Part shown: positions 36,137 through 49,200 of the stretch, piece after piece
Layout of the letters: every line of letters starts with the position of its first letter
Numbering within the stretch: the stretch's first letter is position 1
Source: Denticeps clupeoides
Taxonomy: Eukaryota > Chordata > Actinopteri > Clupeiformes > Denticipitidae
Length of the DNA: 64,000 bases
Reading direction: 5' to 3'
Assembly: GCF_900700375.1 (NCBI RefSeq)
Contig: NC_041711.1
Location: 22,518,061 to 22,582,060, forward strand
The notes under the pieces: model-generated
Database searches by the model: none
What the model was told of the DNA's origin: nothing
The model's input: the letters and a program-made list of their open reading frames with translations, nothing else
Made by a program: the position numbers and the translations under genes

Positions 36137-37192
36137 ATTTTTAGTCCAAATGGCAAAACAGTGACACACATAATAGGTACAAAGAAAATCCAGCCCTACA
36201 ATGCCTGTAAGTGCTACAATGAGAGACTGCATCTATTTACAAAAAACTGTTGCTCAATTACACAACAAAATATTTCATAATAAAGGGGTGCAGCACACAT
36301 AAGTCGATTTTCGGTTGAGAGTATGGCATTGACTCTGCTGTAATTAAATATAACAAATGCTACCGTTGGCATTTGGGAGCCACCTGCTGTTTACAGTGCC
36401 AAGAAATGTGCATTTTGAAAGAAAAGAACTATACCTAATCAGAAATGTATGTCGCCGATGTCACAGACACAAATCTCCTGCTTCACTCATCCACACCTGC
36501 TCTCAGCCACTTGTCCACAATCTAGTATTTTATTTCATTTAGTGTAATGAGTGGAGTATACAATTTAGCTTTCTTTGTTGAAAATAAATGGTTAGAGTTA
36601 GTTATGCCATAACTTTAAGCAATAGTCCCTGAGTACAATATCCAGGCAGAATTGTCTGACAGGCAAAATTTAATTATCCAAAACTTTACAATACAATAGT
36701 ATTATAAGTACACCAGTCCAATTTACAAACATTAACTGAGAAACTTGCAGGAATCCAAAATAATTTATCATATGTTATAAAAATCATAACGTTTGGAGTT
36801 AAAAATAACATTTAACTAACAAAATCTGTATATATTTCCTAATTGACTGTATCATGTTTTGAGGGAATATGGAAAACTGACACACAGACCACATAAAATA
36901 ATACATCATCTCATCTGAGATGATATATCATTTCTTTTTGTTCATTGTACATCTTGAAGTAAAACAGTCAAGTCTGTAGTTGTAGATGAATATTTCAAAC
37001 AGATTCCACAGACAGACAGGAGCTAGGCTGACACTTTGTAGTCATCGGTCCTCTACGATCATATCCAAAAGCACATCTTTGCTATCCAACAGCAAAACAT
37101 TTTAAAAAATAAATCTAGCAAACACGTATTGCACCTCATCTACAGGAGAGGAAACTTCACCCCTGAATTACTGCTTCAATCAAAGCAAAGGG

Positions 37193-40100
37193 TCAAACCA
37201 TGTCAGCTTTTGTCTTTGCTCCAGTAAGACTTGCGGTCTATTGAAGGAAAACATGAGAGGAAAAAAAAAAAAGGAGCAAGGACTATGAATAATCAATAAA
37301 TGACTTCTGTTTTACTGAAGAATAGTATTGTTCCATTACCTGTTTAACCATCTTCTGCATCTGTTCAATAATGACCATCAGTTGTCCCTTGTTTTCCTCC
37401 AGGTTCTTCTTGTAGGTGCTGTTGAGGTTCTCAGTTTTCACCAGGTGACTGCTCAGATCCTCTCGCTCCTTCTGAAGCTCTGCGAGCTGGGTCAGCTCCT
37501 GCTCACGTGCCACCTTGCCCAATTCTGCCTCCGCTGTTACAAAAGAGGTGACAAATTCTTTAAATATTTCTATTCTTTTGAGCGTTTACGACTTATATAG
37601 AGTTGCAGTACCAAGTCTGGTCTGTAAGTCAGCTACACGTTGCTCCAGCGTCCGCTGTATTGTTTTCCCTTTCTCTAGAGACTGCAGCAATACAGGGATA
37701 TTTATTGTGGCACCCTTGTAGCTGACCACATCTGTGTTAATGCTTTTAGTAGAACAACCCATGGAGCCTTGTTCTTTAGGCAGACTGGACAGAATAGCCC
37801 GGTTTCCTACAAAAAAAGGAAAAAAACAACTTGCAATAAAATCCTGGCAGATTTATGTGCCAAACTCAAATTCACTTAACTGCCATTTTAACACATTTGT
37901 AATAAATCAGGTGTTATGCAGATGTGTCTAAAATGCCAATCACATTTTAGACTTACCTTGCATGTTGAGATCTGGGATCAGATCATCAGACTCCTCCCAA
38001 CACGAGCACAGTTTGTGGTAATGAACCACACCCCCAACAGCAACCTTCCGCACCAAATCTTGTGCCTGAACCACAAAACCCATTTGAGCTGATATCCTCA
38101 ATTGAGAATGCCAACAGAGCCCTATAAATAATACATAGAACGTGGTGCATGTCCCTTGATGTTACATGAAGAGTGTCTTCATTATTACAGAAATGAACAG
38201 ATACAAAACAAGAAAGAATGGCTCCCGAGCCATTTTTGTTTAAGTGGCATTATTTCAGTCAACCAGAAGTATAATGATGTTTTCAGAAACAAAGCTTAAA
38301 ATGGGCCTTAAAAGAGCCTACTGGCTCAGCTACCATACATCTGGACAATTGTCACCCACTCCCATCAATACATTACACACAAATAGTGAAAGTGAAGTGA
38401 TTGTCATTGTGAAACACTGCAGCACAGCACATGTTGACAACAAAATGTGTCCTCTGCTTTTAACAATCACTCTTGGTGAGCAGTGGGCAGCCATGACAGG
38501 TGCCCGGGGAGAAGTGTGTGGGGACGGTGCTTTGCTCAGTGGCACCTTGGCAGATGGGGATTCGAACCAGCAATATTCAGATATATATTCGTTGCCATAC
38601 ACATGATTGTTTTTCCACCAAAGCAAAGCAGAGTATTTCACTTCCACATTTATGAAACATATATAAAATTGGAATCGCCCAATCTAGGATCCTCATAACT
38701 TAAAAGTTTTCAGGTTCAAAGGTGCCACTGAGGACCCCTTGAGCATCCCCACACACCAGGCGGCTGTCACGGCTGCCCACCGCTGAAAAGGTGATGGGTT
38801 AAATGCAGAGGACGCCATGTGGTGTGCATCACTTTTCCTCCCTTCTTCACCTAGCACTTTCATTCATCTCATGACCACGTCTGCTGGCAAACCAAAACAA
38901 ATCAGTGTCTTAATTTTGGAAAACTAGTCAGCCTTATTGAGTGCAATAAAACTATCCCTCAAGGTCACTGATGGGGACTCACCTGAGCAGGAGTGAGGCA
39001 GAGCCCCAGTGAGAGCAGAAGGTTCTGAACCTCCTGTTCCTGAAATCTGCCAAATAGTTTTCGGTCAAAGAACACCCAGGAGAGCAGGACTCTACGAGGA
39101 AGCACAGCACTCCAACCTACAGGACGATCCTGCTGTCACAATAACAAGGGAGCCGAAAACAGGACAAACATTAGAGATGTAATGTTGTGGAGGCACACTG
39201 AACAATAAAGAGCAGGAATCCCCAGCTCCCTTCCTGGAGGGTGAAGGCCACCAGGTCCAAATGAGTAGTCTGAAGAACTGAATGAAATCTTGCCATCCTC
39301 AGACCCTCCAAGATAGTCACTGTGAAATCCTGCATAAAAGTTTGTTTCTGACTTTGGCTAATTCGATGTCCATGGTGGCATCTGCTGCGTCACAAGACTG
39401 TCCCTCTTCCATAAACATCCCTATAAAGAGAGCCAGTGAAAAATGATCAATTCAAAAACGTAAATTTCACAACCCCAAACCAGCAGGGAAAAAAAACGTA
39501 AAACGACATTTAATTAGTGAATGAGCACAAGGATGCTAACCACTAATTAACAAGTCACTTCCTTAATTTGTTTCGAGCATTGGCAAGCTCAGATCAGTTC
39601 AGTTTTGGGTTCTCTTACGGCCTTCAGAAGCCTTCGCCTCTTCGGTTTTGAGGCCATCCTCTTCTTTGTCACTGCTTTCCTCTCCTCCATCATGTTTCTG
39701 CCCACAGCTTTTCTTCCTCTTCCCATCCTTGTTGATAGATCTTTTATTTGGTCTCTCACTCTAAAACAGTACACATTAGAGAGCTTTCAAACAAATGAAT
39801 AAATATCAGATTTTATTACATGTTTTGCAAGTAAATCAAAAAGTGTCCTACCCTACACTCAAATTACAGAGTATAGATTAGGGTGAAAAAAATAGAACTT
39901 GCATTTCGTTTTTACGCTGTGCTGTGCCTTAATGTGTGTGCATTTCATAGTGTTTGTTGTGTGTGTGCTGTGCTTTCTTGTGTAGGAACTGTACCTTAGA
40001 CACATTGCTGTTCTCACATTCCTCTCCTCTACGCGTGGAAGCAGCACGACCCACTGGAATACAGCTGAGAAAGCAATACAGCTGCAATCCAAAGTCCCTC

Positions 40101-43100
40101 TGCAGCATCTCACTAAACAGCTCTGCCATCAGGCCAACCTGGCGGGAAAAGACGCTCATCCTAATGTCTGCATGGTAGGTGAATCTGGATTATGTTCTTC
40201 ATTACTTGAATAAGCAGGTGTGGTGATGGATACAGTGGTACCTCAAATGACTGCTTTGTCTTGGAGTTTCCTTGCCCCAGCAGGGACGACAGGGGCAGAA
40301 CAGACAGGTGGAGGCCGGGGGAGGGATGAACAACCAGATCCTGGTGGACCTGGAGAGAGAGGTCTGCCTACAAGAGAGAGGAAGTCAGAGCCAGGAAGCG
40401 GTCACTCGCTTTCATTTCAGGGTCAGTAGGTTCAGGGACGTCACCCTGTGGTGCCTTTACCTCCTTTTCAGTGACCAGTTCTTCTTCTGTATGAGTCAGA
40501 TTCCAGATGTCTGGCAGCATGAATACAACAGTCTCCAGCTGTTCAGAAAGGTACTGGACCTCTGCCATTTTGTACCTGGAACATCAGTATGTTGAGCAAA
40601 TAAAAAACCCACGACTATTTACTTCAACTAAACATTTAGTAGTATTTAATGAGAAAACAATATGAAATGAGAAAACAAATATTTCTATATTTGGGAGAAA
40701 GTGCACACCATTGTGTGCAGGGCTGCAGGTCCAGGCCTGCCTGTTCCTTGACACAGCGCACCGCCGTGTGGATCAGAGTGGACGGCTCTTTATCCGGGCT
40801 CTGGCCATCCCCCTGCGGCGACCACCGACCACCCAAAAGCTGCAGCTCCCCTTTACTCTCAGACAAAAGGAACTGCCAAACACAAACGAGAGAATAATGT
40901 ACAGATATGATGAACCATTCTTTTCTAAACAGAGAACCCATTAACGGTTTTAGGTTTTAACCTTTATCAGGGCTGTCGGGTGTACCGCACCCCCTTGTGT
41001 TCCTTGGTTCTCCTGTGCCAGGCCGCAGCACTGGCCGTACAGATCCTCGGGAGTCGGCAGTGACAGCAGAATTACCTGTGGTGATTTAGTCACATGACCT
41101 CATACTAAATTCAAGTCCAATAGTTCAATGGACTATTCATTTCATTCATCTTACAGTTTTAGCATTGCAGCTAACTTCCACTGCACCTTCTTTGGTTCCT
41201 TTGAGGCAACCAAATATATAATGTATAATTGTTTTACAGAATTTTTCTATAGTCCAATAGACAATTTCAGAACTAAAACTAAAGTTACGTATTACAGTAC
41301 ATACACAGCAATTAAGAATGATTTACTGTATACCTTTACTGTAAAGGAAGGGTCAGTAGAGTTCTGAGGAGTGGTCTGTGTCTCAGGCTGGGCAGAGCCA
41401 ACATGAAACCCACAGGGTCCAGAGAGAGGAAGGGGCTTGTGGGGAGGGTGGCTCTCAGCCCAGGAGATTTTTAGCTGGAGAAAAGAGTCCGGCAGATGAA
41501 GGTGAGGATAACGGCGCTGCATCTCCAGAGGCTCACACTCCGAACTGCATACGGGGGGAAAGAAAGCATCAGTGTCAGTCCAAGTCATAAAATCAGGGAC
41601 AGATCCAATAAAGTAAATATAACAAGAAAATAACAATATACATCTGAAAATAGCAAACATACAGACAAATATCATGTGAAAGTCACACATGTCCCTAGTG
41701 CATCAGTATTAAAAATTAAAATCTGCTGATCCTACCTGTTTCTAGAGAAACAGGACAAAAACAGGCTTGTTTGGGGGGCTGCAGGATTGCTTTTCTTGGG
41801 AGTTTCTTCCTCTGAAGGACCCCTCCACCTCCTCCTTTTCTGGTTGTTGCCATCACCCGCCCAGGCTCCTGTCTCTTCCCTTAACACACAGCACAATTCA
41901 TGCAGGGGTGCAGCACAGTACATAATCATTCATATAATGCTTATCAGGCACTTGGGGGAAAAAAAAAAAAAAAAAAAAAAAGATAGCAGGCAGGTCTTTG
42001 ACCATGTGTATGTATATCTGAACACCCTTTAGACCTATTTGAGTTGAGAGGGGGTGTCGCATCTAGCTCGTGTTGTATTACCGATTTCAGTAACTTACCA
42101 GCGACCACCTCTGCGCCCAGTGCCTCCATCACTAAGCCTCTTCCGGGAACCTCCAGGCCCAAATTCCTCATACTGCCCAGCCCATGGTGGTGGCCAGTGA
42201 TGAGGCGTCTGCAGCAAGCCTGTCAAGAAAACAGCACGAGGTTCCTATAATTTCATATTTATCCAGCTAAAACTGCAACAACACATTTCATACAGCTCGA
42301 TTTTGACGGAAACCTCAGTCGGATGGTCCAAATCAGATTTACTGCACAATGTTCACCCTGATTCCCTCACAGCCATCACAGCAAAAAAATATTCAATTAT
42401 TCAATCTTTTACTTACCTGCACTGGGCTGCAAACTCGGTATAAGAGGAGGTATTTTGGGAGATTTCAGGAGTGCATGGGGTTTATTTCCCAGAATTCCCG
42501 GCTTCTGGTTAGATGCCATTGAAGGCAACAGTGGAGGAGGAGACTTGAATGGCTGAAACAGCACAGAATTCACACAAAGATTATTTGGCAGAGCAGTATA
42601 TTTGAATATGCAGAAATCCTGAATATTTTAACATACTGGTAATATATTTAATAGACTATAGAAAAATAGTCATGAAACTATTATAAAACCTGCAGGCTAT
42701 TTTTGTCATGTAGAGAGTCCCTCAGACCAAATCCACTCCATACCTGTCCATTAAGGGTCTGGACCATCTGTGCTGTCCAGCTGTCGGTTTGGGATGGATC
42801 ACAAACAGCCTTCACCAGCACCTTTTCTCCTAACTGCGGGGGTCTCCCGACAACATCACTGAAGAAATACAAGCAGGGTTCTTACAGTTTTAGAAAATAA
42901 TTTCCATGACTTTTCCAATTACTCCTTGGGCAAATTTTCATGACCATGCGTTCTCTGAAATCTCTGTGCAAATGTGGAAAGAAAAACACAAAAAGTCTAT
43001 TTCACCAAAATATTGTTTAACTAAATTTATGAGAACCCTGAAAAGCTTAACTAAACAAGAGTGTTGCTTCCTCCAAGTTCGTGCAGGCCTGAGCCAGAGG

Positions 43101-44937
43101 TTCAGGTATAGATCATCAGCTGTAATTTACATGACTCTTAGAAGGAGACGCATGACTTTTGGAGGTGCTGGAATATGGAAGCAATGCACGCAATACAAAA
43201 TGACGCGGCTCACAACGTAAAGACAACAAATATACTATAGAAATGTGCCAGCTATAAACTTTAAAGATGTAAACATAGAAAAATGTTTCTCATACAGTCT
43301 TACAGGAACTATGTATTTCGTTATACATTTATGTAGGGTAGAGCGGATTAAACTGAATTTAAGATGATTCACTATATTATGTGTATTACCAACTGTGGCA
43401 TATGCCGAAATATGAACGGCGCTGTAGCTAACACATGAGAGTGAGCATCAGTCTTGTGCTCAAGTGGGTGTGGCTTTAACATGCGACATGTGCTGCGCTT
43501 TGCTCTGAAACCCATTATCTTCTAGAGCTACATGGCGCAAGAGTGGCTGTCAGTTCTGAATCTGCACCACTTGCGGTGCCACGATCGATTCCACTCATGC
43601 ATCCGCAACGGTTAAGCGTGTGGCACGTTCCTTCTTTCCCACACAGACACAAACACAAAGCGGGAATGGAGGAAAGGCTGATCTTCTTAGTCCCAACACC
43701 TCTTTATCGTCTTACCAGGAGTTTATAACACTGTGTCATGTAAGGACAGTTGATCATCTTGACTGGAGGGACCTTGTACGTGTCTGACCAATGAGAAGAG
43801 GGCAGTGTTTTCCCGGGATGCTGACTTTTGTTTAATAAAAGAGCTGATGTTACGACACGGTTGGCTCACGCTTGAATTCTTCTAGATTAGGAGACGAGAC
43901 AACCCCACGGCAATTTTTTGGTGTTGAGTGCCACTCACTGATTTTTGCGAGTAAAGGTAAATCTCGTGGCGAGCGCAGCAAACTTGGGTTTTACTGTCTG
44001 AACTTTACTCTGCTACATGCCGTCTCGGTCCATTCAGCTGCATTCGCACGGTCCCGTTCTCCCATCGTGCCGTCTCGCTTGCTGACCGTCTCCAGCCAAA
44101 CAGCATGTTCGTGCATGCGTCCTGCAGCTACCCTGGTATGGAGCAGAGACTAGCGGTGCAAAATCGCGTCATTGCGGTTTATAAAGCTGCATTCATTCAA
44201 TGGATGTTATATGTATATAATGGACTTTTCCATGACTATGTTTAGTTCATATTCTCAAACTAGTCAAGGTCTGAAAAAAAAAAAAAAAGGTTCATAATGA
44301 CCGTAGTAACCCTGTATAAGCCATATTTCAAATGCGGAAGGGTGGAAATAATAACAATAATAACCAAAGTTCTTACCTGATGTGGAAGTGGACATCTTGG
44401 TCCACTGTCCCATGGGTGTCTTCCAGGTGGGTTACAACTCCTGTAAAGACGCGTTGCTTCATCTGAAAAAAAAAAAAAAAAACAGCGATAAACTATAGGC
44501 TAGAAAACACAATGAAAAACTGGGGAGCTTTAACATATTCTATTAATGATATGTTAAGCAATTAATAAAGTTTTCTTTTTACATTTACAGCATTTGTCAG
44601 ACACCCTTATCCAGAGAGAGTATTTACAGGGACAGTCCCCCACTGGAGCAACTTAGGGTTAAGTGTCTTGCTCAGGGACACAATGGTTGGTAAGCGGGAT
44701 TTGAACCTGGGTCTTCTGGTTCATAGGCGAGTGTGTTACCCACTAGGATACTACCCACCCATTCTTTTTTTTTTACTTGCTCATAGTCTACAGACTGAAC
44801 GCAGACACGAATAAACCAGAAAATGTGTCACAACGAGCCTTCTGGCAGCTTTGTGCTCATCTCAGGAGAACATCCATCCACCCCTCTCACACTGTCTCCA
44901 GGAGCCACTCTCCGTCCTCGGTTACCTGTGTGTCCAT
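37193..44937 (-). CDS. ccar2: cell cycle and apoptosis regulator 2 (DBC1-like)
   Basis: Nuclear regulator that in mammals inhibits SIRT1 and acts with the DBIRD/transcription machinery. Exons: 44926-44937 (possible, MDTQ), 44377-44462, 42744-42858, 42417-42552, 42099-42219, 41736-41879, 41334-41544, 40962-41075, 40709-40872, 40461-40575, 40242-40367, 39995-40138, 39619-39760, 39353-39420, 38983-39132, 37957-38065, 37612-37806, 37340-37533 and 37193-37237. About 796 residues (human 923). In order: an S1-like domain (KQRVFTGVVTHLED, PQLGEKVLVKAV), a proline-rich linker, LEMQRRYPHLHLPDSF, a degenerate Nudix-like domain (LLGGRWSPQGDG), MAELFSEMLQRDFG, a Lys-rich segment, an EF-hand-like block and a C-terminal coiled coil. 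No SAP domain was found, which favours CCAR2 over CCAR1. The first coding exon is uncertain. Translation could instead start at the ATG at 44,462. Confidence 0.88.
38388..38576 (-). repeat. SINE-A copy, head truncated
   Basis: From GAAAGTGAAGTGATTGTCAT to GGGGATTCGAACCAGCAATA. The A-box part of the head is missing. It lies in ccar2 intron 38,066-38,982. Confidence 0.8.
38712..38835 (+). repeat. SINE-A fragment, opposite orientation
   Basis: Plus-strand piece with GGTGCCACTGAGGACC, CACACACCAGGCGGCTGTCA and TTAAATGCAGAGGACG. It is 135 bp from the reverse-strand copy, so the two can pair as an inverted repeat in the ccar2 transcript. Confidence 0.7.
42859..44376. other. ccar2 intron without recognised elements
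   Basis: A 1.5-kb intron between the two exons of the S1-like domain. It contains several short open frames on the plus strand but none with family resemblance, plus a short poly-A run near 44,275. No repeat family is recognised. Confidence 0.5.
44580..44760 (-). repeat. SINE-B copy
   Basis: Reverse-strand copy from ACATTTACAGCATTTGTCAG to ATACTACCCACCC, with a small deletion in the tail region. It lies between the candidate first and second coding exons of ccar2. Confidence 0.8.
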
Positions 44938-45455
44938 GCGAGGTCTGGCCGCCCCAGGGCTGGTCGGAGGGGTGACGAGCAGTCAGGATTTACTCTGGTC
45001 GTGCGCTTGTTCCAGCGAAAAATGTGACCTTGCGTGTCGCTGCTGGGGCAGATTACATAAGAGGACAGAACGCTGGGTGAATTTAGTGGTCGCGACTCCT
45101 GAAGTGGAAGTGTGCACGCAGCGAGCACGACAAAGACGCCACGACGCGGCCACCAACTTCGGGGCGGATGGAAGCTGGAGGCGCGAACTCACTTCCTGCT
45201 CAAGTCCTCCGCTTCGGCGTGTTCTGGAGACCTTCTCTCCGCAGACGACGCCTGTCCTGTGCGGTTACATCACGCTCCGAACGGCGCAGCATCGCCAGCG
45301 TCGCATGTTCCGCTGGAGCAGAAGACGCTTCTTGACCCGGTTGTGATTGTGTCCGGCGATCGGCGCACCTCGCCTCCGCTGCGGCGGGCGGCGCTGCTGC
45401 GCTTAGGTGGCCCGAAATGCGCAGTCTGGCCCCGTCACCAGCACACGTGGGAAAG
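44938..45455. promoter_or_regulatory. divergent ccar2/ddx56 promoter region
   Basis: About 520 bp separate the putative ccar2 start codon (minus) from the ddx56 start codon (plus). The stretch is rich in CpG, with GC clusters near 45,360-45,400 (CTGCGGCGGGCGGCGC). An E-box CACGTG lies at 45,444-45,449, only 7 bp before the ddx56 ATG. The arrangement indicates a bidirectional CpG-island promoter. Exact starts are not visible. Confidence 0.6.
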
Positions 45456-46208
45456 ATGGAGACCGACAGGCTTCGCTTCCACGAAATGGGCTTAGATGAC
45501 CGACTATTAAAGGTAGGATGTGGTTCTCCGGGCGAGTTTTGTGGCGCCTTCAGAAGGCTTCTGTAGGCGTGTGGCTCCGAGTCGTCCTCTCTGTGGTAGT
45601 GACCGAAAAACAAACCTTGTATGTGTTTACACGACGCCGGCATTTACATTTACAGCATTTATCAGGCGCCGACTTACAATCAGTAGTTACAGGGACAGTG
45701 TCCCTGGAGACACTTGGGGACACAATGGTAGTAAGTGGGATTTGAACCTGGGTCTTCTGGTTCATAGGCGAGTGTGTTACCCACTAGGCTACTACATTTA
45801 CATTTACAGCATAGATCAGACGCCCTTATTCAGAGCGACTTACAATCAGTATTTACAGGGACAGTCCCCCCTGGAGCAACTTAGGGATAAGTGTCTTGCT
45901 CAGGGACACAATGGTAGTAAGTGGGGTTTGAACCTGGGTCTTCTGGTTCATAGGCGAGTGTGTTACCCACTAGGCTACTACCACCCAATATAACGTAAGT
46001 GACTTGGTACCTTCTGTCTGTAATGTTCGTCCGTGTGAAGAATCCCACACTTGGTTGTTTTTTTTTCATGTGTTCATGAAAAACGACACAACGAAATGTG
46101 TCCTCTGCTTTTAACACTCACCCTTGGTGAGCAGCCTTCTGATTACGGCGCCGCTTCCTTAACCGCTAGGCCACCGCTGCCCCCCCCCAAACAATGTTTA
46201 ACTCTGTG

Positions 46209-46241
<33 letters not shown>

Positions 46242-49200
46242 AATCAGGCGGTCGCAGACCTCGGCTGGGCAGAGCCGACACTCATCCAGGAGAAGGCGAT
46301 CCCTCTGGCTCTGGATGGAAAAGATCTTCTGGCTCGCGCCCGGACCGGTTCGGGGAAAACCGCCGCTTACGCGATCCCGGTAATCCAGCGGATCTTAACA
46401 TCGAAACAGGTAGATCCTCCGCCCTACCGTGCATCGTTATGGAACAGATCTGTTGATCTGCCTCGTGCATTAAAGCGCCTCGTCTCGGGTCTTTTCAGAT
46501 AGTCCGGGAACAGGCGGTCCGAGCCCTGGTTTTGGTGCCCACCAAAGAGCTGGGACAGCAGTGCCAGGCCATGATGCGGCAGCTGACCGCTTTCTGCGCC
46601 AGGGACGTCCGGGTGGCCGACGTCTCGGGTGACACAGACATATCGGCACAGAGGTTGTTCAGCGCATACAATATTCGCTCGCATTATACGCTGTCCACAG
46701 GCTGATTATAAAGGGCTTCTTTTCAGGCCCATCCTAATGGAAAAGCCGGATGTTGTGGTGGGGACTCCATCTCGGGTTCAAGCTCACATCAATGCACAGA
46801 ACCTGGTGCTGCAGTCAACTCTGGAGATGCTGGTCATAGACGAAGCCGACCTCCTCTTCTCTTTTGGCTTTGAGAGTGATCTGAAGAGCCTTTTGTGGTA
46901 AGACCTACCACTCGGGGACAGGTGATGTGTTGCTAAAATTATGTATTTGTACATTTGTACATGAGTGGGTGGTAGTAGCCTAGTGGGTAACACACTCGCC
47001 TATGAACCAGAAGACCCGGGTTCGACTCCCACTTACTACCATTGTGTCCCTGAGCAAGACACTTAACCCTAAGTTGCTCCAGGGGGACTGTCCCTGTGAC
47101 TACTGATTGTAAGTCGCTCTGGATAAGGGCGTCTGATAAATGCTGTAAATGTAAATAACGCATAATTGATCATTAGAACTGTTATAATATAATTCTAATT
47201 ACATTTGATAATTTCAGTGCACATATAAAATGTGAGAATTTAAAATATACCTTATTATTGAAAAAGTAATTTCTTTATTTTTTTTTGGTGTGTTTCTTCA
47301 GTCACCTGCCTAATATCTACCAGGCTTTCCTCATGTCTGCCACACTGAATGACGATGTTCAGGCTCTGAAGGACCTTGTGCTGCACAACCCTGTAAGTTC
47401 AGTTGCACAGAGATGGCAGGAATTCTTATGCCAGCGTGCGTTGTTCAACACTGTGTGGAAACTTCCAATTTAATTAAACAAAACTCCGATCTAAGCACTC
47501 GTGCGTGTTCATATCCCAGATAACCCTGAAGCTCCAGGGCTTCCAGCTGCCAGACAGCTCCCAGTTGCAGCAGTACACAGTCAAGTGTGAGGAAGAAGAC
47601 AAGTTCCTGCTCATCTACACACTGCTCAAACTACGTCTGGTCCAGGGCAAGACGCTCATCTTCGTGAGTAATGTGGACCGCTGTTACCGACTCAAGCTGT
47701 TCCTCGAGCAGTTCAGCATTCCAGCCTGCGTTCTCAATTCAGAGCTACCAGTGCGCTCAAGGTGAGAGGAAACTTCTTCGGTCTGGACCTCCTTCCGAAC
47801 GGGTTCCACTGACTGTTTGCCGTCCTCAGGTGCCACATCATCACTCAGTTTAATCAAGGTTTCTACGACTACGTCATAGCCACTGACGAGCATGGAGGGC
47901 TGGACGGCTCCACAGCGGCCCCTAAGGGTCAGGGGGGCAAAGGCAAGAAGAAGCAGAAAAAGAATGCTGGGAAAGGAGGACGGTAATTCATCTCACTGTA
48001 GGACGTTTACCACCTGACCAATCTTTTCTTGTCCTCTGGGGGACAAAGTATTTTTTCTGATGAACTGAACCCTCATCGTGAGTGCATTTTTACAGCGGTA
48101 AAGACCAAGAGTATGGCGTGTCGCGAGGAATTGACTTTCAGAACGTGTCAAACGTCATCAACTTCGACTTCCCTACAACGGTCGAGTCGTACATCCATCG
48201 CGTGGGAAGGTGAGCTTCAACACTGAGCAGCTCACATACGTCATGTCTTTGATGAAAACCCACCGTTTTTGTCCGTATCAGGACGGCTCGGGCAGACAAC
48301 CGTGGAACCGCCCTGTCCCTCGTCTCACACACAGAGATGCGCCTGCTGGTCGAGCTCGACAAGGCACTCACAGGAGGTGGGTGGTTCTCGTCTGTATGTA
48401 GCTGCTTGCTCATGGCTTATTGTTATTCTATTAAATACCGCAAGACTATTTTTCTTTTTTCAGATAATTCAGAGACTTTGCTGAAACCATACAAATTTAA
48501 AATGGAGGAGATCGAAGCATTTAGGTACAGATGTCGGGTACGTTCACAATTCCTTCGGTCAAAAAAATAATCATGAATACAGGCAGCACTGGATCAGTTA
48601 CTCCCTGCGGAAAAAGGGATTTGGAACGTGCCAAATTATCTAAAGTACATTTGATTTGCACGGTTTAGTAATGAAATGTTATTGATTTGAGGAATGGATC
48701 CGAACAGTTATACGATATGTTAACAGAACCCTGATTGTGACTACTGCGCATCTTTCTATGGAAAGTTCACCTTGTAGCTGAGTGTGGAAGAACCATGTCT
48801 AGATGCTTCATGTTTATGGTCGTGTCTTCAGGACGCCATGCGATCAGTCACGAAACAGGCGCTGAAAGATGCCAGACTGAATGAGATCAAGCAAGAGCTG
48901 CTCAACTCCGAGAAACTCAAGGTAACAGAATCGCATCCTTCCGTGATGTGATGTCACATTCCATTCCATACTGAGAGAATGTTTCACCATCAGACGTATT
49001 TTGAAGACAATCCAAGGGACCTTCAACTACTACGGCATGACAAGGACCTTCATCCTGCTGTGATTAAACCTCACTTGAAGAACGTTCCAGATTACCTAAG
49101 TAAGGACAGATCTAATGACCTTTGCCACAGACATTATCTGCAATTCATGATTTGAACACTGGTTTTAGTTCCAAAGGCACTGAAAGGCATTGCCAGACCC

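Noticed and set aside
44777-45346. Plus-strand open frame of 189 codons in the ccar2/ddx56 divergent region
   Set aside because: Composition is that of a CpG island, it has no family resemblance, it partly covers a SINE edge and the candidate ccar2 first exon. It is treated as a chance frame.
45200-45643. Minus-strand open frame of 147 codons over ddx56 exon 1
   Set aside because: It is antisense to the clear ddx56 first exon and its donor, in GC-rich DNA, with no recognisable motif.
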